Shown here: in pieces, positions 15,780 through 23,912 of the stretch
Layout of the letters: every line of letters begins with the position of its first letter
Numbering within the stretch: the first letter of the stretch is position 1
DNA from: Acidobacteriaceae bacterium
GTDB taxonomy: Bacteria; Acidobacteriota; Terriglobia; Terriglobales; Acidobacteriaceae
Direction: 5' to 3'
DNA: 36,621 bases
NCBI GenBank assembly: GCA_003159355.1
Contig: PLPA01000191.1
Location: forward strand, 1-36,621
The notes under the pieces: model-generated
Seen by the model: the letters and a program-made list of their open reading frames with translations, nothing else
Database searches by the model: none
What the model was told of the DNA's origin: nothing
Translations under genes and position numbers: made by a program

Positions 15780-17753
15780 CTACAGCGTAGGTTGCAGCAG
15801 GTGTCCGTTACCATGTTGCTTTGATGCGGCGCCATGCGCCTGATGATGCGCCTCCAGCGGAATGCTCGCGGAGAAGACTTCTTCGGATTCAGTCTGATGT
15901 CCAAACTGTATCTGAAAAAGCCGCCAGTAAAGCCCGCGCAGGTCAAGCAACTCCTCGTGTGTGCCGATCTCCGCGACCTTGCCTTTGTGCATCACCAGAA
16001 TTCTGTCTGCGGTGAGAATTGTTGATAGACGATGAGCGATCACGATTGAGGTTCTGTTTTCGATCAAACGGTTCATGGCTCCGCGAATGCGCGCTTCGGT
16101 CTCGATATCAATATTCGAAGTGGCTTCATCCAACAGCAGATATTGTGGATTGTGGGCTAGCGCGCGGGCAAAGGCAATCATCTGCTTCTGTCCGGTGGAG
16201 AGATTATCGCCGCGCTCTTGCACCCACGTCTCCAGCCCCTCCGGCAAATCTTGCAGCAGCGCGTCCAGCCCTATCTGGTGGGCTGCGCGCATCGCATCCT
16301 CGTCAGTCAACGTCTCGGAGCCAAAGCGAATGTTGTCCAGAATCGTTCCTTCGCGGACGTACGTGTCCTGCAGGACGGCGCCGAACTGACGGCGCAGATC
16401 GGAAGGGTGCATCTCCCATATATCGATGCCGCCGATGCGGATGGTTCCACGCTGCGGCCGATAAAACCGCAACAGAAGATTGCTTATGGTTGTTTTGCCC
16501 GCGCCCGTGTGCCCAACGATCGCCAGCATTTCACCGGCGCGAATATGGAAGCTGACATCGTTCAACACCCAGCGGTCAGCTTTGTAAGCAAACCATACAT
16601 TCTCGAATGCGATATCGAGGCCGCCGGGCTTTGCCTCGGTACGCGGCTCCAAGTCCGCTGGAGCTTCCGTGTCAAGAAGAGCGAAGACCTTTTCGGCGGA
16701 GACGATGCTGGTCTGCAAGATGCTGTACCGCTCGCTGATCTCCTGGATGGGACGCAGGAATTTGGTTCCATATTGCAGGAAGGCAACGAGCGTTCCGATG
16801 GAGAGGCCGCCGGGATGGAGCAGATGGGCGCCGACGATGAGCAGTCCGGCCTGCGAGATGGTGCCGAGCAACTCGATGGACGGCATGAACCATGCGTTGG
16901 CCGTGACCCACTGCTTGGATGCCTCCATGTGTTCGCGGTTGATCGCGTCGAAGGTCTCCAGGCTCGTCTGCTGGCGATTGAACAGATGCACCACGTAGAT
17001 GCCGTTGACATGCTCGGCGATGAATGCGTTGATCCGGGCCAAGAGAATGCGGACCCTCTGCTGGCTGCGGGTGATGATGCGGCGGAATATCGTGGTCAAG
17101 ACTACGAAGACGGGAATGACGGCGGCCAGCACCAGCGACATATTCCAGTTGATGCGGACCATTGCGGCAAGAAAGAAGAGGGTCATTACCGCATTGGCCA
17201 GCAGGGCTACGATTCCGTTGGCGAATAGATCGTTTAAAGCCTCGATATCCGTGGTGAGGCGCGTCACCAATCGCCCGGCCGGAGTTACATCGTAGTAGCT
17301 GACGGGGAGTTGGTGCAGATGCTTGAGCAATTTGCGGCGAAGGTCGGCCATGGCCATCTGGCCGGTCCACTGCGCCAGGAAGTTCTGTGCGCTGTCGATC
17401 ACCAGCGTTAGCGCGAGCACGCCGAGATACACGACGGAAAGCAGAGCGATGCCCCGCGTGGAGTTTTCCGGCAATACGCCGGCAAGCGGTCCCCATTTTG
17501 TCGCGTGTTTGAGGAAATACACATCAATAGCGACGGAAAGAATCAGCGGGTTGAGGACCTGTAGCAAGGTGGAAACGAGAGAGCAGACAAGGGAAGCGAA
17601 GACGCAGATCCAATAGGGCGCCAGAAGCTTCAGCAGGCGCGAGAGCAGATACCAATCGCGGACATTGGCGGAGACTTCCTCGGCATTGGCGTTGCCACTG
17701 CCCATGCCTCTGCCGCCGCCTCCGCCATGCAGGCCAAATCCGTAGGCGCTCAC
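15780..17753 (-). CDS. ABC exporter half-transporter B (consensus ATP site subunit)
   Basis: The 657-residue protein has a Gly-rich N-terminus (residues 7-20), a six-helix exporter membrane domain (about 45-345) and an ATPase domain. The ATPase has Walker A GHTGAGKT (414-421), signature LSTGQ (518-522) instead of LSGGQ, Walker B YLLLDE (538-543) with the catalytic Glu, and the switch His574. Together with its partner it fits a heterodimeric exporter of the BmrCD/TM287-288 type: this subunit's Walker sites pair with the partner's normal LSGGQ to make the competent site. Such pumps expel drugs, lipids or peptides. The start overlaps the partner's stop by 4 bp. The substrate is unknown. Confidence 0.92.
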   Translation of the reverse strand: MSAYGFGLHGGGGGRGMGSGNANAEEVSANVRDWYLLSRLLKLLAPYWICVFASLVCSLVSTLLQVLNPLILSVAIDVYFLKHATKWGPLAGVLPENSTRGIALLSVVYLGVLALTLVIDSAQNFLAQWTGQMAMADLRRKLLKHLHQLPVSYYDVTPAGRLVTRLTTDIEALNDLFANGIVALLANAVMTLFFLAAMVRINWNMSLVLAAVIPVFVVLTTIFRRIITRSQQRVRILLARINAFIAEHVNGIYVVHLFNRQQTSLETFDAINREHMEASKQWVTANAWFMPSIELLGTISQAGLLIVGAHLLHPGGLSIGTLVAFLQYGTKFLRPIQEISERYSILQTSIVSAEKVFALLDTEAPADLEPRTEAKPGGLDIAFENVWFAYKADRWVLNDVSFHIRAGEMLAIVGHTGAGKTTISNLLLRFYRPQRGTIRIGGIDIWEMHPSDLRRQFGAVLQDTYVREGTILDNIRFGSETLTDEDAMRAAHQIGLDALLQDLPEGLETWVQERGDNLSTGQKQMIAFARALAHNPQYLLLDEATSNIDIETEARIRGAMNRLIENRTSIVIAHRLSTILTADRILVMHKGKVAEIGTHEELLDLRGLYWRLFQIQFGHQTESEEVFSASIPLEAHHQAHGAASKQHGNGHLLQPTL

Positions 17754-19567
17754 ATGACCTCCAGTTCTTCTTCAAGCACCTGCAAAGACGCTAGACGCGC
17801 ATAGCGCCCTCTCTTTTGCAAGAGAGTAGAGTGCGTGCCCTCTTCGACGATGCGGCCATGCTTGAGCAGGACGATGCAGTCTGCTTGCATGGCGGTCGCC
17901 ACGCGATGAGTGACCAGAATCGTTGTGCGTTCCGCCATGATGCTCTTGAGATGTTCGAGAATGCGTTGTTCGGTCACCGAGTCCACGCTGGAGAGCGCAT
18001 CGTCCAGGATCAGGATGCGCGGATTCTTGAGGACCGCGCGGGCGATGGCGATGCGCTGCTTTTGGCCTCCGGAGAGCATGATGCCGCGCTCTCCGACGAC
18101 AGTATCGAAGCCCGACGGCAACGCCGCCAGATCGGGATCGAGTCCGGCGATCGTCGCCGCGTTTCCGATCTCTTCTTTGGTTGCGCCATCAACACCGAGC
18201 GCGATGTTTTCCGCAAGGGTCATGCTGAACAGAAAGGTCTCTTGCGGCACGACACCCACCAGCGTTCGCAGAGCCGTCAGCGGAAGTTCGCTGCAATCCA
18301 CGCCGTCAAACGCGATGCTGCCCTCACTCGGATCGAGCGAGCGCGTCAGCAGCTTGACCAGCGTGCTCTTGCCCGATCCAGTTTCGCCGAGAATGGCTAA
18401 AGTGGCCCCGGCGGGAATATCGAGATTGATCGAATCCAGCGCTTTATGTTCGCCAAAGACGACGCTTACCTGGCGCAGCGAAATGCTGGCGGGCGCATGG
18501 TGGACGTTCGTCTGATGAGCGCCATGCGATTCAAGCCACTGGCCGGGATCGATCGAGGGCGCTTCGTCAAAGAGCAGCTTCAACCGTCCCACAGAGGCCA
18601 TGCCGCGTTGCATGATATTGACGACGCGGCCCAGGTTGGAGATGGGGCGCGCGAGCATGGCCATATAGGTTGTGAACAGCACGAAATCGCCTACCTGCAA
18701 GGTTTTTGCAACAACCAGCGCCCCACCGTACCAGAGAACGATGAGCACGGAGATTCCAGTGATAAAGGTCAGCAAGGGGTCCAGCGTACTGCTATAGATT
18801 CCCAGGATGCAGTTGGAGCGCACGTAGGACTGATTCATTCCTTCAAAGCGGTGCTGTTCGGCCTCTTCGCACACAAAGGATCGAACGACACGCGCGCCTG
18901 CAATGGTCTGCTGCACGGCCGCGCTCATGGTGGAAAACTGAGCCTGAATCCGATCAAAGCGCCGCCGGATGATCTTTCCATAGCGCATCAGCAGCAGCAC
19001 GGCAAGGGGCGCGGGAAGCAGTGCGGCGGCGGTCAACCGCCAATTGACTGAGCCAAGAATAACAATCGCCACGGGCAAAGAAATCAGGGACTCAATGAGA
19101 GAGGTGAGTCCCGGACCCAGCATCATGCGTACGGCGTTCAGATCGTTGGTGGCCAAGGCCATCACGTCTCCGGTGCGCGTTCGCCCCCAAAAGGACGCGT
19201 CGAGCCGGAAGAGGTGCTGAAGGAGGTCCCTGCGCATCGCGTATTCGACATTGCGCGAGGTGCCCATCAGGTTGAGGCGCGCAATGGTCTGAAAGGCGGA
19301 GCGGGGGATGGCCACACCAACAATGGCCAAACCGATCCATACAATACCCTCCCGCGCGTTGCCCCTCGAACCTGTCAATGTGTTGATTCCAGCGCGGATC
19401 AGCAACGCAATGGCGGGGGCGACGCTCTCGCGGCCTATCATGCTGAGGCTGCCGAAGAGAAGCGCGCGCGGATAAGCCTTCAGATATGCCCAAACGAAGG
19501 CAAATCGCTGAATAAACGGGACGAAGGCTTCGTCCTGCAGAAATCGGTTGGCTGAGTTTTCCTGCAC
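17750..19567 (-). CDS. ABC exporter half-transporter A (degenerate ATP site subunit)
   Basis: The 605-residue protein has six membrane helices (about 35-325) and an ATPase domain. The ATPase has Walker A GETGSGKS (394-401), signature LSGGQ (498-502), Walker B ILILDD (518-523) with Asp in place of the catalytic Glu, and His554. Asp there is the hallmark of the non-hydrolysing site in heterodimeric exporters, matching the LSTGQ of subunit B. The start codon is GTG with no Shine-Dalgarno. A TAATAT box at 19579-19574 lies just upstream, so the transcript may be leaderless (inference). The palindrome site 2 sits just upstream of that box, in the position of a repressor operator. It heads a five-gene block with phosphonate-linked genes. 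Confidence 0.92.
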   Translation of the reverse strand: MQENSANRFLQDEAFVPFIQRFAFVWAYLKAYPRALLFGSLSMIGRESVAPAIALLIRAGINTLTGSRGNAREGIVWIGLAIVGVAIPRSAFQTIARLNLMGTSRNVEYAMRRDLLQHLFRLDASFWGRTRTGDVMALATNDLNAVRMMLGPGLTSLIESLISLPVAIVILGSVNWRLTAAALLPAPLAVLLLMRYGKIIRRRFDRIQAQFSTMSAAVQQTIAGARVVRSFVCEEAEQHRFEGMNQSYVRSNCILGIYSSTLDPLLTFITGISVLIVLWYGGALVVAKTLQVGDFVLFTTYMAMLARPISNLGRVVNIMQRGMASVGRLKLLFDEAPSIDPGQWLESHGAHQTNVHHAPASISLRQVSVVFGEHKALDSINLDIPAGATLAILGETGSGKSTLVKLLTRSLDPSEGSIAFDGVDCSELPLTALRTLVGVVPQETFLFSMTLAENIALGVDGATKEEIGNAATIAGLDPDLAALPSGFDTVVGERGIMLSGGQKQRIAIARAVLKNPRILILDDALSSVDSVTEQRILEHLKSIMAERTTILVTHRVATAMQADCIVLLKHGRIVEEGTHSTLLQKRGRYARLASLQVLEEELEVM

Positions 19568-19580
19568 ATTCAGATATTAC

Positions 19581-19592
19581 TGCGTATACGAA
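19581..19592. promoter_or_regulatory. Palindromic operator candidate, site 2 (ABC exporter block)
   Basis: TGCGTATACGAA differs from site 1 at a single base. It lies 13 bp upstream of the exporter start codon and directly upstream of a TAATAT -10-like box (minus strand, 19579-19574), so a bound protein would block RNA polymerase. Confidence 0.55.
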
Positions 19593-19721
19593 CTAACGTA
19601 TGTAAATATTTCATGTATCGCTGAACGCTTCTGAATGACTGTGGAGTGCGTCGCGTGAAGATAAATGTTTTTTTCATATTGCTGCAACATTCCTGCCGAC
19701 GCGGTGTGCCATTATCTATTC

Positions 19722-19735
19722 ATTCGTACACGAAT
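19722..19735. promoter_or_regulatory. Palindromic operator candidate, site 3 (phnG operon)
   Basis: ATTCGT and ACGAAT form a perfect 6-bp inverted repeat around AC. The site is 111 bp upstream of the chosen phnG start and shares ten of the twelve core positions with site 1. It lies in the divergent region between the exporter block and phnG. No clear -10/-35 pair is seen next to it. Confidence 0.55.
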
Positions 19736-19846
19736 CTATCGCGTCGAAGAGGAATGACCGCAGACGGGATTTGCGTCAGAGGCATTCATCCGCGGGCGAA
19801 CCGGCTGGTTCGGGCGCCTGGGTTGGAAAAGGGGACGGATTCTGGA

Positions 19847-20314
19847 ATGACAGCCAATCTTGTGAACCGAAATTCGCATGAAACGGGAGAACTCGGACTG
19901 GGTCCGGACTACACTCTGTGCGAATGCGAATTGGAGCCATTGAAGCAACTGGTTGCGCGGCTGGAGCGGGCCAGCCAGGTTGAAGTTCGAAAGAGTCCTT
20001 CGGTTTGCCTGACCATGATTCCCGCCGAGGACTCGCTGGAAAAGCAGAAGTTCTTTCTTGGCGAGGCTCTGACGACGGAGTGCGAGGTAGCCGTGGATGG
20101 TCTTCCGGGCTTTGGACTTTGTCTTGGGGACGAACCCGTCCGAGCGTATTGCATCGCCGTGGTGGATGCGCTGTTGCATGGAGATCGCCCTGCTCCCATC
20201 GAGGTCGAAGCGTTTCTTCGCGAGCAGGGTGAGGCGGTTGCCCGCCGCGATCAGGACGAGTTCGATCTGGTGCTCCAGACGCAAGTTGACTTCAAGCTGA
20301 TGGAGGAAGAATGA
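19847..20314 (+). CDS. phnG: C-P lyase complex subunit PhnG
   Basis: From the ATG at 19847, with GGGGACGG as ribosome-binding site, the product is 155 residues, the normal PhnG length. It has the family core FFLGEALTTECEVAVDG and the conserved AYCIAVVDALLHG, ending RRDQDEFDLVLQTQVDF. PhnG is part of the PhnGHIJ core and, with PhnI, is needed to couple phosphonate to ATP ribose. The frame is open upstream to ATG codons at 19754 and 19646; 19754 has an AGAGGA directly against it and would add 31 residues without family similarity. The stop overlaps phnH by 4 bp. Site 3 lies upstream. Confidence 0.88.
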   Translation: MTANLVNRNSHETGELGLGPDYTLCECELEPLKQLVARLERASQVEVRKSPSVCLTMIPAEDSLEKQKFFLGEALTTECEVAVDGLPGFGLCLGDEPVRAYCIAVVDALLHGDRPAPIEVEAFLREQGEAVARRDQDEFDLVLQTQVDFKLMEEE

Positions 20315-20934
20315 GCACTCTGGTAACAGTTCAGCCCTATAACCAAATCTTCGATGGACAGAAGCACTATCGCACCTTGCTGCAATGCACCGCTCGTCCT
20401 GGAACCATTGGCCAGCTCGACGATGCGTTGCTGAATCTTCCATCGCAATTGAACCGCGCTACCGCACTGCTTGCGCTGGCTCTCTTCAGCGGAGACATCT
20501 CATACTATCTGGACGAAAACCAAGCGCAGGCCGCTAATTTTATCCGCAGCGAGACGGCTGCCAAGCCGATCTCCGCCGAGCAAGCGGACTTCCTGATTCT
20601 TACCGACGGAAACCGGCTTGAGGGGCTTCAGCAGGCCAAGCCGGGAACTCTTTCGTTTCCGGATCAAGGCGCTACCGTTGTGTTGCAGGTTTCGGCAATC
20701 TCTCCTGCTCCGCTGGCGGATTCTCTGCGCCTGACGCTGACAGGGCCGGGAATCGAATCTGAAACCGTGGTGTTCGTACTGGGCGCCTGCGAAGAGTTCT
20801 TTGCAACTTTGCGGGAACGCAATGCGGAGTTTCCTTTGGGCGTTGATGTTTTTCTTACATGCGACAGCTTGTCGGCGGGTCCGTGCGTGATGGCTCTGCC
20901 GCGCACTACGCGCGTGCAATGGGAGCGGATATAA
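20311..20934 (+). CDS. phnH: C-P lyase complex subunit PhnH
   Basis: The 207-residue protein matches PhnH: YNQIFDGQKHYRTLLQCTARPGTIG at the start (the F-R-x-LL-x-A-x-ARPG region), a central GPGIESETVVFVLG, and the C-terminal FPLGVDVFLTCDSLSAGPCVMALPRTTR. PhnH is a PLP-transferase-like fold without cofactor that binds in the C-P lyase core complex; its chemical role is unclear. It overlaps phnG (ATGA), indicating coupling, and precedes phnI by 36 bp. Confidence 0.93.
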   Translation: MSTLVTVQPYNQIFDGQKHYRTLLQCTARPGTIGQLDDALLNLPSQLNRATALLALALFSGDISYYLDENQAQAANFIRSETAAKPISAEQADFLILTDGNRLEGLQQAKPGTLSFPDQGATVVLQVSAISPAPLADSLRLTLTGPGIESETVVFVLGACEEFFATLRERNAEFPLGVDVFLTCDSLSAGPCVMALPRTTRVQWERI

Positions 20935-20970
20935 AAGAAGTTTCAACTGGAATGCGGGGATGGTGACGGA

Positions 20971-22137
20971 ATGGGATATGTAGCAGTCAAGGGCGGACAG
21001 GACGCGATCGAAAATGCGATCAAGCTGGTCGACTACTTCCGTTGGAAGGGGCGGACCAAGCCGATCGAACTCGATCAGGCGCGTACCCAAATGCGGCTGG
21101 CAGTGGACAGAGCCATGGGCGAGGGATCGCTCTATGCGCCGGAGCACGCGGCGCTGGCGTTGTTGCAGGTGGAGGGCGATTCCTTCGAGGCGGCCTTTCA
21201 TCTGCGCGCTTATCGGGCCACACTCGAGCGCCGCTACGACGCCGAGATTCTGAATACACGAGAGATGTTTGTGCACCGCCGCATCTCTTCAACCTTCCGC
21301 GATATACCAGGCGGCCAGATACTCGGTCCCACCCGGGATTACTCCTTTCGGCTTCTTAATCCAGCTCTTCTCAATGCCAGCCTCGGTTCCATCGAGAAGT
21401 TTCTCTCCGATCTCCGCGACGAGATCGATCCCAACAAGCTGCATGAGATGACGACCTACAAGAAGGTGATCGATATCTTCCTGAAAGAAGGTCTAATGAG
21501 CAGTCAGGCGCGCCCCGGCGAGGACCGGCGTGTCTTCGATGTAACGCGCGAGGCGATCAAGTTTCCCGTGCCGCGCTCCGCCACGCTACAGATGCTGGCG
21601 CGCGCCGAGACGGGCGCGCTGATGTGCATGGCCTATAGCACCATGCGCGGCTTCGGCATGGCGCATGGAACCGTGGGCGAACTGCGCGTCGGTGAAGTGC
21701 CGGTGCGCGTTGTGGATAAGCGCGGACGGCTGCGTTGCGTGGGCAAGATCAAAGTCTCCGAGGCCGAAATGGTAGGCGGATCCGGTCACGGGCAGGGTGA
21801 GGGTGGCGGTCGCGCGGCAAAAAAGACGGGCGCACCAAGATACTCGATCGGTTATGGCCTCTGTTTTGGGCAAAACGAGACCAAGGCCATCTGCATGGGC
21901 ATGGTTGAAAGCGCGCTGCGCAATCCCAACTCGGATAATCCCGCGAACAATCAGGAGTTTGTTCTCTATCACACCGAAGTGATCGAGGGATATGGATTCA
22001 CCAACCATCTCAAGCTACCGCACTACGTAACTTTCCAGGCAGGCATGGAAGGCGCTCGCAGAGTAGCCCGGAAGAACAGCGATAAGGCAGAACAAGTGAC
22101 CGTAAGCGCGGGCGGCGTGGAGGAAAACAATGATTGA
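20971..22137 (+). CDS. phnI: C-P lyase complex subunit PhnI
   Basis: The 388-residue protein begins MGYVAVKGGQDAIENA, as PhnI does. It keeps DIPGGQILGPTRDY, AYSTMRGFGMAH, RYSIGYGLCFGQNE and NHLKLPHYVTFQ. His346 and His351 in that last motif correspond to the two invariant histidines that bind metal at the PhnI-PhnJ interface in E. coli. PhnI has nucleosidase activity and, with GHL, transfers ribose-triphosphate to the phosphonate. A Gly/His-rich insert (residues ~269-287, GGSGHGQGEGGGR) expands one loop. It overlaps phnJ by 8 bp. Unlike PhnJ, no key residue looks lost. Confidence 0.95.
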   Translation: MGYVAVKGGQDAIENAIKLVDYFRWKGRTKPIELDQARTQMRLAVDRAMGEGSLYAPEHAALALLQVEGDSFEAAFHLRAYRATLERRYDAEILNTREMFVHRRISSTFRDIPGGQILGPTRDYSFRLLNPALLNASLGSIEKFLSDLRDEIDPNKLHEMTTYKKVIDIFLKEGLMSSQARPGEDRRVFDVTREAIKFPVPRSATLQMLARAETGALMCMAYSTMRGFGMAHGTVGELRVGEVPVRVVDKRGRLRCVGKIKVSEAEMVGGSGHGQGEGGGRAAKKTGAPRYSIGYGLCFGQNETKAICMGMVESALRNPNSDNPANNQEFVLYHTEVIEGYGFTNHLKLPHYVTFQAGMEGARRVARKNSDKAEQVTVSAGGVEENND

Positions 22138-23014
22138 AAATCTCAAGTTTCAGCATAGCTTCAACTACGCATACATCGACGAGTTCACCAAGAAAGAGAT
22201 ACGGCGTAAGACACTCAAGGCGGTTTGCATTCCCGGCTATCAGGTTCCTTACTCTTCACCGGAGATGCCGATCTCGCGCGGCTGGGGAACCGGCGGCTTG
22301 CATCTGACGCTCTCTCTGGTAGGACCGGACGATGTGCTGAAGGTGATCGATCAAGGCAGCGACGCCAGCGTGAACGCCTGCAATCTGCGTCTCTTCATCA
22401 AGGAGATGTCCAATTGCGCAGTCACCTTCGATACCGCCGAGGCCACGCTAATTCAGACGCGCCATCGCGTGCCGGAAGAGATTCTTACCGAGAAGCAGAT
22501 TCTAGTTCTCCAGGTGCCGCAGCCGGAGGTTCTTCGCGGCGTTGAGAGGCATGAGGCCAAGACTCGCATAATGCACGGCGAAGCCGATTACGCGAAGATC
22601 TGGGTGACTCTGTATGAAGCCTATGTTAGAAGCGGTACTCTGCGCAACGGCGCCGGCCATCCCATCATGGTCAATGGGCGTTATGTTGCCACGCCGTCTC
22701 CGATTCCGAGCTGGGATGTGCCGAATCTGAATAAGGCTCGCTGCCTCTATCTCTTTGGCGCGGGGCGCGAAAAGCGCATCCATTGCATTCCTCCCTTCAC
22801 CCGCGTCGAACCGCTGGAATTTGAAGATATTCGCTTCAAGGTGGAAGAGTTTGTCGGCGTTCGCTGCTCGACGTCCGGTCAGGACAAGGCGTTCATGGAT
22901 CAGGTCTACGCAGACGACCTGAGCAGCAGTTACGTGATCAACGACAGTAACTTTCTCGACAAACTGCGCAAAGGGCCACGGCCGCCGCAGAAACTCTTTA
23001 CCAATCCCGAATAG
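22130..23014 (+). CDS. phnJ: PhnJ-family C-P lyase catalytic-subunit homolog lacking conserved cysteines
   Basis: The 294-residue protein aligns with PhnJ from end to end: AVCIPGYQVP with the glycyl-radical Gly (Gly36), GWGTGGLHLT, DVLKVIDQGSDAS, TLIQTRHRVPEE, NGRYVATPSPIP and LFGAGREKRIH…PPFTRVEPLEFED. In E. coli PhnJ, Cys241, 244 and 266 hold the [4Fe-4S] cluster and Cys272 carries the thiyl radical. Here the matching positions read C246, S249, I270 and L276, so three of four are gone although the reading frame is intact. Other cysteines (33, 84, 96, 205, 219) are not in that pattern. Radical-SAM C-P cleavage by the known mechanism is therefore doubtful. A TGGAGG ribosome-binding site precedes the start. 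The gene sits in the normal place between phnI and phnK. Confidence 0.93.
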   Translation: MIENLKFQHSFNYAYIDEFTKKEIRRKTLKAVCIPGYQVPYSSPEMPISRGWGTGGLHLTLSLVGPDDVLKVIDQGSDASVNACNLRLFIKEMSNCAVTFDTAEATLIQTRHRVPEEILTEKQILVLQVPQPEVLRGVERHEAKTRIMHGEADYAKIWVTLYEAYVRSGTLRNGAGHPIMVNGRYVATPSPIPSWDVPNLNKARCLYLFGAGREKRIHCIPPFTRVEPLEFEDIRFKVEEFVGVRCSTSGQDKAFMDQVYADDLSSSYVINDSNFLDKLRKGPRPPQKLFTNPE

Positions 23015-23028
23015 GAATGAAGGCCGCG

Positions 23029-23868
23029 ATGAATAACAATTGGTTGTTGCGTGTTCGGAATCTGACCAAGATTTATGGTGAAGCTACGCCGGGAGTGCTG
23101 GAGCGTACCGGGCCAAAATTCGATACGAATATCTGCTCCAGGACCGGCGCCGTCGTTGCAGTGAACGGCATCAGCTTCGATCTTTATCCGGGCGAGGTGC
23201 TGGGCGTTGTTGGAGAGAGCGGGTCGGGCAAAAGCACGCTGGTGCAGATGCTTTACTTCGATCAGGAAGTAACTGCGGGCGAGGTAAACTTCAAGCCCAT
23301 CGAGGACGGCAACGTCAACCTCTTCGAGCTTTCCAACCAGAAGAAGCGCTACGTCCGCAATCACTTGATGGGCATGGTCTATCAAAATCCGCGGGATGGG
23401 TTGAACTTCCGCTTTACTTCCGGCGGAAATATCGCCGAGAAGCTGCTTATGGCCAATGTCTTCAACGTAGGCAAGATTCGTATTCGTGGCGCCGACCTGC
23501 TGACCAAGACCGAGGTGCCCATCCAGCGCATGGATGAATCTCCGGCGCGCTTCAGCGGCGGAATGCAGCAGAGGGTGCAGATCGCCAAGGCCATCGCCAA
23601 CAATCCTCCGCTGCTGCTGTTGGACGAGGTGACCAGCGGTCTCGATGTCTCCGTGCAGGCCAAAGTCCTGGACCTGATTCGCGGCCTGCAACAGGATCTT
23701 GGTGTATCGATGATCGTCGTCTCGCACGATCTCGGCGTGATCCGCATGTTGACCGACCGCACCATGGTTCTGAAGCACGGCCAGATCGTCGAACAGGGAC
23801 TGACCGATCAGATTCTGCAAGACCCGCAGCATGGATACACACAGCTTCTGGTCAGTTCGCTGCTCTAG
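23029..23868 (+). CDS. phnK: C-P lyase ATP-binding subunit PhnK
   Basis: The 279-residue ABC-type ATPase has Walker A GESGSGKS (62-69), the Q-loop at 119, signature FSGGMQQ (175-181), Walker B LLLLDE (195-200) and VVSHDLGV. The PhnK-like LTDQILQDPQHGYTQLLVSSLL closes the protein. PhnK docks on the GHIJ core and is required for phosphonate use in vivo. An insert of about 20 residues (20-42) with a Cys precedes the first core strand. The ATG at 23029 with AAGG upstream is preferred over 23017, where AGGA abuts the start. It directly follows phnJ. Confidence 0.92.
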   Translation: MNNNWLLRVRNLTKIYGEATPGVLERTGPKFDTNICSRTGAVVAVNGISFDLYPGEVLGVVGESGSGKSTLVQMLYFDQEVTAGEVNFKPIEDGNVNLFELSNQKKRYVRNHLMGMVYQNPRDGLNFRFTSGGNIAEKLLMANVFNVGKIRIRGADLLTKTEVPIQRMDESPARFSGGMQQRVQIAKAIANNPPLLLLDEVTSGLDVSVQAKVLDLIRGLQQDLGVSMIVVSHDLGVIRMLTDRTMVLKHGQIVEQGLTDQILQDPQHGYTQLLVSSLL

Positions 23869-23912
23869 CGAGTGTGAGCGCGCAAGGTACGGACAGAGAA
23901 AAAGAGGACAAG

